From Macrocystis pyrifera (Eukaryota; Sar; Phaeophyceae; Laminariales; Laminariaceae), in assembly GCA_031763025.1 (NCBI GenBank), contig JASSKH010000038.1, forward strand, positions 186,001 to 250,000: 64,000 nt of DNA, read 5' to 3'. This document shows, piece by piece, positions 52,996 to 63,333 of this stretch. A model generated the notes under the pieces. The model saw only the letters and a list, made by a program, of their open reading frames with translations. It was not told the origin of the DNA and searched no databases. Both the position numbers and the translations under genes were made by a program. How positions within the stretch are numbered: position 1 is the stretch's first letter; every line of letters starts with the position of its first letter.

Positions 52996-54501
52996 CAGGA
53001 TTTTTGGAGGCAACGGCTTGAAGCCGCCCATTCTGTTGTACTCACAGGTGAACTGGGGGTTGTATTACTCTGTTTTTATGTTACAGGCTTGATCCAGAGC
53101 ATAGCTAAACAACTACCGGTACCAACTTGGCAGTGTTATCACGTGGTCAAGAGCAGACTTGCCTGTTTCGTCAGAACGAGTGACGCAGTTTGTTTTTTCT
53201 ACAAGACTCGACATCGCCTCGACCGGTCGTCCGTCGTCCGTCTCCATCAATGCACTCCCCCATCGCGGCACGCCCTTCCTCTTCCACTTGCAGAGGGTCC
53301 CTTCTGGGTTCACACAGGAGACGTTCCCTACAGCTCTCGAGGATCGACTAAGGTGAGCGTAGCCAACCACGATTGCCATGACAAATAATATCTGGGTACG
53401 TTTTTTCCTGTGTCCCTTTTTTGTGGCAGGAGTACCTGTACTCTTTTTTTTTGTCTTTGCACCAACTTGCACGGCGACCGCCTTTCTGCTCGATGGACCC
53501 CTTGCGCTGACTAGCATCGCGATCAAAAAGGATGCTGCGCAGGCTTTCAACAACTGTGGCGTAGAAGCGGCGAATACCTTGCACTTGCGCCCGCTCGCTA
53601 AGTTGAAGTTGGTAGCATAGTCGTCTCGATAACACGCCGCCATGACGACATGCCTGCTGGGGAAGCAGTTGCCGAACAGCGCCATTCCGTTTCTCCCGCT
53701 GTACGAGCGCTCGTCTCAACGACACACAACGGGACTAAGGTTATATGATACCTTCAACTCGGTCATTCTGTGCAAAACGATGGTCGACTCGAAGTGCGCC
53801 ATCGCCTCGCCTCTGCGTTCCCTGCACCTGAGGACCTGGCCCCCGGTTTAAAAATTATTTAGGAAATACGGTGGCCGGTCAAAGCTCTATCGAATACCAG
53901 GTATGTCGGTACTGCAATACGTAACCGTAACGCCCAGCGCCCCTCAAGTGCTGCACACAGAAGTACCCTCGTCCTTCCCGCCCTCGTCTACGCCCCTCTC
54001 CACGAAACAGGTCTCGTATATGCCCTATCCGCGAAACAGGTGCGCCTGTATAACACCAGCTACTCTCTGCGCGTGAAGCTCTCTGTCACGGGGAAGCTCG
54101 GACGCAGCTGGTCGGGCTGTGGGGAGCGGTCAAGATCATGAGGGAAACATCACTAGGTGCCTTCGTCCTGTACGCCAGGTCGCCGCCAATACCTGTGTCA
54201 TGAAAGGCCGGGCAAGCGACGAAAAAGCGTTGCACAGAACGACATGCGATATCTACTGCCGCAGGCCGGGACGCAGCGCCCGGAACCGGCGCCCTATCTC
54301 CCACCTGCAGGAAATCGCAGCAGACGGTGACGAGGGATTTCATGCAGCCGTAGAGGCGAGCGTGCTGCCCAGGAAGGAGGAGGGTTTGCTGAGGGAGGGA
54401 GGGAGGGAGGGGGGGCGTGTATGCCAAGACAATACACGGCCAGAGTCTGCTGAACCGTCTTTCGATTATTTAGCGTTGCTGGGCATGTATATCATCCGCA
54501 G
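52996..54501. other. GC-rich stretch with coding-like frames, no gene called
   Basis: Minus frames at 53685-53113 (GNCFPSRHVVMAACYRDDY, KKSTGTPATKKGHRKKR) and 54427-54086, and a plus frame at 54119-54601, are longer than usual for this part of the window. Possible splice sites exist but I could not build a consistent gene or recognise a domain. Confidence 0.25.
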
Positions 54502-54597
54502 GCGGAATCTTACAAGCCACCGCTGGACGATGGTGCGGAGGCAATGGCGACTTCAACAACGAGGACCTTCTTACGGGCAACACCGCAAAGCGAGCAG
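54502..54597 (+). CDS. Possible orphan Pmp cassette exon, 96 nt
   Basis: After ATCATCCGCAG a 96-nt stretch ends at GCAG|gtgagt, phase 1-1. It starts GGILQATAGRWCGG and ends NGDFNNEDLLTGNTAKRAG, close to the Pmp pattern GG-x-[IL]...F...G-N-T-A-x-x-AG-G. It is 12 nt longer than the cassettes of the main array and 18 kb past that gene's stop, so it would belong to a second gene. No partner exons were found. Confidence 0.4.
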
Positions 54598-56692
54598 GTG
54601 AGTCATTTTTGTCGTTTGCCGGAGCTCTAACGTAAGGATGGCGGCATGCGTGTAAATATTCTACTTTTTTTTGCGTATGGTGGAGTCTGACATTTCTGAT
54701 GCAAGCGAACGATATTGTGTAGCCCTCGCGTGTGATTGAGACTTCGGTTTCGCTGTCTTATTCGCTCATCTGGCGTGGACCGCATAATTTTCCATTTGAT
54801 CGCCAGATAACACTGATGATGAAGGTGATGACGCTGCAGGTGGAGCCAGATCAGGCAACGAGTGGATCGGTCTCGCCCTTGGTTAGGACGACAAAGTCGA
54901 GGGTCTAATGGGACCAGGCGACAGGGATATACTGGTGAGCGGCGGGTATAGATGCTTGTAAAACTATCCAAACAACATGTAGAGGCTTGCAAATTTCAGT
55001 GCGTGTGTTGGCAGCCTTCTCTCGGTTACGAGTCGTGCGAAGGCATGGGGAGTACTTTTGTTGGCAGGGAGATGGCTAGCTAGCTTTCTTGAACACATAG
55101 ATAGCGGTATTACTGTCGTAATATAACTTCTATAATGTGGTATGTAAACTGTGTCAAAATGCGCGTACCTTTCGGATGTACAAGAGTGGCTACTCACTTG
55201 AATCTGCGGACACGCTTCGAAGTCGTTTTCGGGCCACAACCAATCACCGCTGTCGTGGCAACACTATTCTTGCCTTCTTGTTGCGTCCCTCATATTCAGG
55301 GCTACCGCCGGTATCTCTGCACTCTCCATTCGCCATTGCCATCAACAGGAAGATAGCCAGCCAACCTCAAAGCTATGCTTCGGTGTCTGAGAAACGCGGA
55401 TAGCTCCCGATCATGAAAGTCGCCGTGGAGTCGTCAGGGGGGTGATGCAGCAAGCACTGACCAAGATTTCAAGCACTGCCGTGGCCACGCCTCAACGTTT
55501 TGCTCCCAACCCCTCAATGCGGGATTCGTTGGCGCCGTCCATGGTCGCCGCCAGGACGGTGGGGGCAGGGGCAAATATCTGAGTCAGCGCATTGCGGATG
55601 GATATCGCCAGGGGGGGGGGTGAGCGGAGGGGATAGCGGTCGTACACCGATGGAGGAATCCGGAAGTTGCCAGGAGTGCACGCCCCGCGAGGGTGGGTGG
55701 TCTCAGATCGACCCTGGACCCATAATTGGACGAGCAACGGCGCATCGTGCCTGCTGACCCTGGCCCAGGGACGGAAAATGTATTCGCCGAAACGCAGAGG
55801 ACAATTGAATTTCCTCCTTGCAAGTTCCCTTTCGTCCGTGGGTCGTACGACGACTCGTAAATATGGCTGGCGTGGTCGCAGAGGCGATTCTCTTTAGTTG
55901 CCACTGACGTTTAACATGGGCTAACGTGAAGGATTTGGTGTAGCACTGGCTGCTGCTGAATACATTTGGCGATTGAAATCGTCTTGTTCTTAACACACGT
56001 TTTGACGTTTTCCGTGTGTTGTACCTGGTATGTTTTTTTTTAGAAGACCGAAGGCGATGACTCTGCGTTCTGTGTGTTGTCTGTGAACTTCGTCATTACA
56101 CCAGACAACTCTCCATGCATCCATATTTAACATAGTAGTATATTATACGAGATACCACTTCTATCGGTCACGTTGCGCAGAGTATCTCATGTGTGATCCT
56201 TCTGTGTCCTCAGAGATAAAATTCTAGAGCAGCAGCTAGCTGCAGTAGTACATAATGTATTTTCTAGTTTTTTGTTGCCTATCTTTGCGACGACACCCCC
56301 GCAGCCATTCACCTGCAACAAATATACCGGTACTGCCAGTCTAACTGGAAAGTACCAGGTAATCCGACGTGAAAAACCGTTTCGCAATCGGATTTTATCT
56401 CGAACAGATATGCACTAATGCATGAAGTCGACTTTTGACGCTGAAAACAGAATCTTGCCTTCTACCAGAACACAGGTAAAGGAGCCCACTACAAGAGTAA
56501 ATGACAGGAAAATGAGATAATTGAATGCGGTTATACTGAACTCAGTATAGAACGTACCTTTGACAAATAAGAAATTCGGACTCGACCAGCATTCCGGTTT
56601 CTTATTTTTTCCCACTATTTTCAAGTAATTGGTATTGTAGCTCGCCCGACGAAAACGCCTTTATATTTTTTTCGCGCTTGGTCCCTGAGCCC
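54598..56692. other. No gene recognised (2.1 kb)
   Basis: GC-rich part at 55430-55780 with a minus frame ending near 55492 (ISIRNALTQIFAPAPTVLAA, then TMDGANESRIEGLGAKR) that has protein-like composition; no domain assigned. The remainder shows short frames only. Confidence 0.3.
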
Positions 56693-56854
56693 CCAGAGGA
56701 TGCTAACCAAAGCTTGCCCTCTGCCTATCGAATAGACCCGACGCGTGACCCTGATCAGGACAGTGGTCTCCCGCCGTATTATCCTCCCCATAGCGCTGGT
56801 CACGACAGTCACAGCGCTATGAACCTCCCTCCCTGGCGCCACCCGCTGCAACAC
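56693..56854 (+). repeat. Dispersed element, copy 3 (second part)
   Basis: Aligns with 44533-44692 from CCAGAGGATGCTAACC to CCGCTGCAACAC with only a few substitutions (AGTGGTCTCCCGCC for AGTTGTCTCGCGCC). The first part of the element is absent. Confidence 0.75.
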
Positions 56855-57287
56855 AAGGCAAGTTCTGCTTGAAAAGCTGCAGAATTCAAGGCGTGGGTGT
56901 TCTATATTTGGGAAGAGAATTCAAAAATATGTTTTCGAGGTTCTCGTAGCTTGCCACGAGTGGGGATTTTTTTACGATGTGTATTTCACACCTGGTCTTA
57001 TATACAAGGTTCCCTTTCGGGATGTGGGTAGCATGAAACATAAAATCCGGGGGTGTCACAAGTTGAAAAGGGAGACGAAGGTAAAACCCTTGCACCTCTG
57101 GTTTGAGTAAAAATGATCTCGGAGTAAAATGAGTCATGGGTTACAGTAGTAGCACTGTAATATTGCTAAAGGCGAAGAGTAGTAGTCTATAGTCCTTGAT
57201 GCTCTCGCATGTCTTGATGAATAGGAGGCATGGGCTACTTTATTGCTCAAAGGAAAGCGTAGCACTCAGAAGGAAACTGACGGGATT

Positions 57288-58890
57288 TGCATCATCCAGG
57301 TATTTGTCGCCTGGGTGGGATCTGTATCATCAATAAGTGTGTGATGATCTGAACACCTCTACCGGGTGGAGTCTGTACGATCTGTATGTACTACACATGT
57401 TAATCTAACATACATGTACCGTGATCAACTGATGAATAGCTTTGCGTGGATGGGTCTGCATGATCTGAAGGACCTGTACGATCTGAGGGATTTGTGTAAT
57501 GTAGATGTATCACCCTTTTATTGGCGGTGATATTAGTTTGATCTTTTTTATTGCACTTGCGTGCCAAGTGGGATGATCTGAATGACATGTGTGCATGATG
57601 TAGAGAACCCATCGGCATGATCTGAAGGATCTACTACACTCCGACTAGTTTGCCTGGGGAGACATGTACGTTCCGTATCATTTGCATTTGTGTGCCAGGT
57701 GGGATCTAGTTGATGTCAGTGACATGCACATGTTTAGCCTGAAGGGGATTTGCGTGGTTACAATATTCATAGACGTGGTTCTGAGTAGAATCTGTGTTAT
57801 CTGTACAAGCAATGCATTTCGACCGGGATGGGACCTGTCCGATCTGCCTGATCTGTATATCTTGAGCGAGATAGGGTATTTACGATCTGCATGATCTGCA
57901 AATGTGTATCGGTGGGTGTCATTGATCTGCAGGATCCGCATAATCTGCAGGATCCGCGTATTCTGCAGGATCCGTATGATCCACCTGCGTGGAATCTGTG
58001 TGATCTGTATGATCTGTTCACCAGGATAGAGTGTGTGCGATCTGCATCATATGTACATTTTTATCGGTGGGTCTGCATGATCTGCAGGATCTGTATGACT
58101 TGTATTATCTGCGGCATTTCTGTATGATCTGGAGGATATCCGGATACTTCACACTTGTTTACATAATGTTTAGCCGAGATGGAGTCTGTATGAGGTATAT
58201 GCTGTAGATATTTCACACGTTTGTACCTGAGTGGGAACTTGATCTGTGTGGCCCGTACCTATGTGTAGTCTGCAAGATCTGTATGATCTGTACACATGTG
58301 TGATCTGTATGGTCTGTATGATTTACCTGAGTGGAATGTGTGTGATCTGTATGATCTGTTCATCTTGACCGGAATGGGGTCTGTATTATCTGCATGATCT
58401 GCACATGTTTATCGGTGGGTTCGCATGACCTGCAGGAATAGTATGATCTGCAGGATCAGATCTGCAGTATTTGGCAAGTGTGTACCTGAGGGGGATGTTG
58501 ATGTGTGTGATCTGTACATATTTTCCGGGTGGCATCTGTATGATGAGGTGGATATTTCACATGTGTGTACCTGAGTGGGAACTTGATTTGTGTGATCTGT
58601 ACATATGTGATATGCAGGATCTGTATGATCTGCCTGTGTGGAATATGTGTGATCAAAATGATATGTTCATCTTGACCGGGATGGAGTCTATACGATCTGC
58701 ATGATCTGCATATATTTTTCGATGGGTTTCCATGATCTGCAGGACCTACATGGTCTGTATGATCTGCAGAGTCTGTAATATTTGGCAGGTGTGTACTTGA
58801 GCGGGATCCTGGTATGTGGGATCCTGGTCTGTGTGATCTGTACATTTTCACCGGATGGGATCTGTATGGTCTGCATGGACTTCACGTGTT
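57288..58890. repeat. GATCTG satellite with higher-order repeat (1.6 kb)
   Basis: The words GATCTGTAT, GATCTGCAG and GATCTGCAT repeat at 9-12-nt steps. A larger order is visible: CCGGGATGG-GTCT, then GATCTGCATGATCTGCA-AT-TTTATCGGTGGG, then GATCTGCAGGA recur near 57830, 58025, 58372 and 58675. Frames on either strand give repetitive Met-Ile-Cys or Ile-Gln-Met peptides and are not taken as genes. Confidence 0.8.
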
Positions 58891-59559
58891 TCGTCCGAGG
58901 AAGATCGAATATTCAATCACACCAAATCTAGCTTGACCATGAGTTGATGGACAACCCTATTCACGCTCAACACAATTAACACCCGGTTGTGAAGCGGGGG
59001 CCCGTGTGGTAGGGTAAGGGTAAGGGACGCAGGTGGTTCTGGCAGCTGGAAAGCAGTGCTTGGCTTATTATGATGTAGATCTTCTTATTGATGGCGACAG
59101 CGGAGCAGATGCTCTGGTATAGAAATTTGAGATAGGGGGGAGGGACTCGACGCCCAGATATGCTCGTCCCACCCCACGCCGCAAGCTCTCCTAAATTCCT
59201 CTTCTATGATGTACTCCTACAGAACTTTCCTGTGGCTGCCGATCGTTTATCTGCTAATATAAAAGCTTCTCACTTCGTGGTCCTATCTGCGTTCAGGAAC
59301 ATTGCTCTCGTCTAACGGGTTATCCGCCCTAGGGAGCATTCTTAAAAGAACATTACTCTCGACTAACGGAATATCCGCCGGGTTACTCCATTCTTTGGAT
59401 TATTCTTGTATTCGTGAGACTACAAGACTGCAACATATTATCTATATATGTAGCCCGTGAGTACTCCACTCATATCACACGGTACAAAATATACTGGTAC
59501 ACGAAATAGCCAGGGTGATAAAAAACATCAGTCGAACGGACACAAAAAACTCAAATAGC
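58891..59559. other. No gene recognised
   Basis: A small direct repeat (ACATT-CTCTCG-CTAACGG-TATCCGCC) occurs at about 59299 and 59351. Nothing else. Confidence 0.45.
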
Positions 59560-60545
59560 AGCAAGTACAGCAACCAGCGCCAGCAACAACAACAGTGGCT
59601 ACATCGTGACGGTGTGCAGCAGCAGCGTCATCAGCAGAAACACCAAGATAAGCCACCGTGTGACACGCGTAAAAATATACTTTGGGTAGCACAGCAAGAA
59701 AAGGCACCAGCAGCAACAGTAGTAGTTGCAGCGATACCGTGATTGCGCGTAGCAGTGTGCTGCAGCAGCGGCAGCAACAACAGGAGCAGCAAGATAAGCA
59801 ACCACGCGGCACGGGCAAAAATATAGTAAGGGTATCAGCAAAAAAAATCAATATGTGCCAGCAACAGTAGCAGCAGATATACCGTGATTGTACATAGCAG
59901 TAGCGGCAGCAACAACAGGATTCGCGGAATTGTGAGCAAACCGTGTGGCACAGGCACGTTGTACAAAGGGCAGTGAACACTCGGCTACTACACGCAACGC
60001 AATATGTGGTTAAACGATCCGATAAATGATGAGAATCGCTACGAGATACTAGAAAACTGCCGCCGGGTATGTGCGTACGCAGTCGATACAGCCTTTTCTC
60101 ACGTGTTTTGGCCAAGCAGTCACGAGCACACGAGCACTGAGCAGCAGCAACACTCGACATCACTCGAGCAACACTCGATTCGAGCAGCACTCGTACGCCT
60201 GTTGTTGCTGTTCTTGTAGTGCTGCGTACTGCTCGAGCAGCACTCGAGCGCACGAGCATCAGTAGGTTTCCAAGCATATTGCACCTCAAAAAAGGACACT
60301 CGGGACCACGATCACTCGATTGCTCAAGCGCAACGAGCACGAGACGAACACGAGCACGATGTGTGGCAAGCAGCCACGGGCACACGAGGCCTCAGCAGCA
60401 GAGCAGCAACACCCAGCGACACTCGAGCAACACCCGACTCGAGCAGCACTCGTACGCCTGTTTTGCTGTTGTTTTACTGCTGCAGATTGAGCAGCACGAG
60501 CTCGAGTAGCACTGATGCGTACTGTTGCTGTTGCAGCAAGAAGCG
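59560..60545. repeat. CAG/CAACAG-rich array with 141-bp period, then GAGCACTCGAG tract
   Basis: The first part repeats with a period of about 141 bp: AAGATAAGCCACC at 59647 and AAGATAAGCAACC at 59789, ATACCGTGATTG at about 59735 and 59878. The second part (60110-60540) is made of CACTCGAGCAGCACTCGTACGCC and CACGAGCAC words, with TTGTTGCTGTT-TTGTAGTGCTGC as a second motif. The 285-codon Cys-rich frame on the minus strand (60385-59528) is a product of this composition. Confidence 0.7.
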
Positions 60546-60565
60546 AAAAGAACAAAATATTTGCA

Positions 60566-61041
60566 TCTCAAGAAACGAAGATCCGGGTAGGTTGCCAAGC
60601 CCCTAGATGGCTTTTCGGAAGTGGGACCCCATCCCCTGAGTTGCTTGCTGGGTCACGTGACTTTGACCACCTAGAGCATATGCTACGGAGCCCGGCCGGA
60701 GTCAACGCTTGCACCGTACTGTGCACGGCGCCCCCCTCCGGGCCCCGCAGCAGGAAGCACGAGAAAAGACCCGCGGCCAGACAAAAAGCGTGAACTATTC
60801 CAGTCTCAAGAAACGAAGATCCGGGTAGGTTGCCAAGCCCCTAGATGGCTTTTCGGAAGTGGGACCCCATCCCCTGAGTTGCTTGCTGGGTCACGTGACT
60901 TTGACCACCTAGAGCATATGCCACGGAGCCCGGCCGGAGTCAACGCTTGCACCGTACTGTGCACGGCACCCCCCTCCGGGCCCCGCAGCAGGAAGCACGA
61001 GAAAAGACCCGCGGCCAGACAAGAAGCGTGAACTATTCCAG
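60566..61041. repeat. 238-bp tandem duplication, two near-identical units
   Basis: TCTCAAGAAACGAAGATCCG starts at 60566 and 60804. Through GCGTGAACTATTCCAG I count about three substitutions (CTACGG/CCACGG, CGGCGCCC/CGGCACCC, ACAAAAAG/ACAAGAAG). GC-rich, no conserved frame. Confidence 0.9.
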
Positions 61042-61824
61042 AAAAAACGAATATTTGGCACAAAGTAATATAGATGTTGTATCAATGTACTTGGATACCA
61101 TAATCATCACTACTTCCGAGCAGCAACAAATAATTAGGATCAAGTATGTGCTTATATTTTAGAGAAAAGAAAATTAAATGGGGTGCGGGAGGAACAAATC
61201 TACTCACGAAGCAGGTAGAGACAGGTTATTACTAATAATTTCGTTCGTGCCTTTGAATTGACCTGCACTGATTTTTCCGGTAAAAAAACGGACACGATAT
61301 TGATACAATATCCTGGTGTGAAGTCGAGGATTTCGTCGAAGCTCATTTTTTCAAGCCGTGTGTGATAGTAAGATCGTGCGTACTGCGGATTTTATATGCG
61401 AGGCAGGTTGGAAAAATGTACCGGTATTGGATTAATTTCGATATTTTTTATTTGTGTGCATCACATGTTTTCGCCAAACAAAAAAGGAGGGACTGGGGGG
61501 GACACGATACTGGTAGAAGAGCTACAGAGAGAGTAAAACGGCAGTGAAACTCTCCTGGATACTGCGGATAGCAGTGTAGACCAGGAACACCGCGCGGCCT
61601 TCTGCGCGTCGAAGTATGCGCATAGCAGTTATAAACAAAGAATTTTTATGGACAGCGGGTTTTTGGTAGATGCTTCTTAGGGAATACTTAAGGAGGGGCG
61701 TGGTCGTTTTGTGGTGGGCGAGATGGAGCGGGAGGGATGTTGGTTGTGGTAGTCTTCATGTGCTTCGCATCGGTTTTGATTATCGTATTATTCGAGAGAG
61801 ACGTCGACTCATCAACCACGGTTT
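61042..61824. other. No gene recognised; dispersed repeat copy 3 at 61318-61400
   Basis: GTGAAGTCGAGGATTTCGTCGAAGCTCATTTTTTCAAGCCGTGTGTGATAG...GATCGTGCGTACTGCGGATTTTATATG belongs to the family at 43945 and 45990, here without an insert. No gene. Confidence 0.5.
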
Positions 61825-62160
61825 TGCGATTTGAATCTGCCTCGCTCGAAAGAGCTTGGTGATTCTCTTCTGCGACGAACCACGGTTTGCGAAATGAATC
61901 TGCCACGCTCGCAAGAGGTTGGTAATTCTCTTCTGCAAGACGGCATCCGTCACTCCTCGTGTTATTCAAGAGAGATGTCGACTCATCAACCACGGTTTGC
62001 GATTAGAATCTGCCTCGCTCGGAAGAGCTTGGTGATTCTCTTCTGCGGCGAACCACTTTTTGCGACTTGAATCTGCCTCGCTCGCAAGAGCTTGGTAATT
62101 CTCTTCTGCGACGGAACCCGCCACTCCTCGTATTACTCGAGAGAGACGTCGATTCACCAA
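61825..62160. repeat. Nested tandem repeat (about 62-bp within about 168-bp)
   Basis: GCGA-TTGAATCTGCCTCGCTCG-AAGAGCTTGGT-ATTCTCTTCTGCG occurs four times (about 61828, 61890, 61996 and 62057). After each second copy comes CGTCACTCCTCGT-TTA-TC-AGAGAGA-GTCGA-TCA-CAACC, so a pair plus this spacer forms the larger unit. A diverged version is at 62510-62790. Confidence 0.75.
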
Positions 62161-62509
62161 CCGCATTTTTTTTTTTTTTTTCATCCTCCGGCGGATTGGT
62201 AAAAATATAGGTTAAGCTCACCACACTTCCACGTTCCAATTTCGTGTCGTGTGTCAATTTAGCCCATAGCCCCCGTTGTAACATCAGAACAGGCTGTTGT
62301 TACCCGTGGAGTTTGGGCACATTGACTCGACCTGACCCCCGAGAGGAGCACGTGCGGTGGAGATAGCCAATCGGGAGAGTCATCTCTCCCGGGTTGTGTG
62401 GGACTTGCGCGAGCTCACCCACTAACAAAAACCGAGGCTGTGAGGCCTTCCCGCCGGACTTGGTCCAGTTACGGTCCGCCCTACCCGTTGGGGCGTTTGT
62501 CCTAAGGTT
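62161..62509. other. No gene recognised
   Basis: A T-run at about 62167-62181 is followed by GC-rich text with no domain or clear repeat. Confidence 0.45.
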
Positions 62510-62789
62510 TGCGGTTTGAATCTGCCTCGTCAGGAAGAGTCGGGTGATTCTCTTTTGCGGTGACCCCCGGTTTGCGATTGGATTATACCCCCGCTAGTAG
62601 GGCCTGGTATGTCCATTTTGTGGTCAACCATTGTTTGCGATTTCAATATACCCCCTCCCAGTAGGGCACGGTACTTCCTTTCTGCGGCCGCCCCTTGTTT
62701 GCGATTTGAATATACGCCCCCTAGTCATTTCCTTTATGCGGCGGAATCCGTCCTTCCTCTGTCTTGTTCGAGAGAGACGTCGATTCACT

Positions 62790-63010
62790 ACCCACTGATT
62801 TTCCACTGGGTGATTTTTGCGTGGATGATTTTCCACTGGGTGATTTTCCACTGTTTTTTTTTTTTCCGTGGATGATTCTCCACTGGGTGGTTTTCCACTG
62901 GGTAATTATTCCGTGGATGATTTTCCACTGGGTGATTTCACACTGGGCGACTTTTCTGGGGATGATTTTCCAGTGGGTGATTTTCCAGTGGGTGATTTTC
63001 TACTTAGTGA
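62790..63010. repeat. 17-18-bp minisatellite (GATTTTCCACTGGGT)
   Basis: About 12 degenerate units of GATTTTCCACTGGGTG, some alternating with CCGTGGAT. Frames translate as repeated PLGDF or FHWVI words, a product of the repeat. Confidence 0.8.
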
Positions 63011-63333
63011 TAAGTCATCCCTTTCACCCACCGGCGTTTTTTCGCGCGATGCAAATTTTGTTTTGAATGGAACCATACTTTTACGCCCCCCCACAAATCA
63101 TGCCTCCAGTTTCTCGCTACCCTGCTACTCCCAGTATATTATTATACGACGCCGTAGCCGCTGCACATCCTTTTACTCCGGACGTTGTTGCCGATACGGA
63201 CGGTTACTGTCATATATTCAATTTTTCGACACAATAAGCTCGTACTGACAACAAGTTCGTCCCTTCCCCACCTCTTGCGGCTACGTGTTTGGTTCCGTTC
63301 TGTTGTGTCTCCCAGGACGCCGAACCACCTGCC

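Noticed and set aside
57288..58890. CRISPR-like array
   Set aside because: The repeats are degenerate, without constant repeats and unique spacers of fixed length, and the DNA is eukaryotic.
59528..60385. 285-codon minus-strand Cys-rich frame
   Set aside because: Its Cys runs come from CAG/GCA repeats read as TGC; the frame is a product of low complexity.
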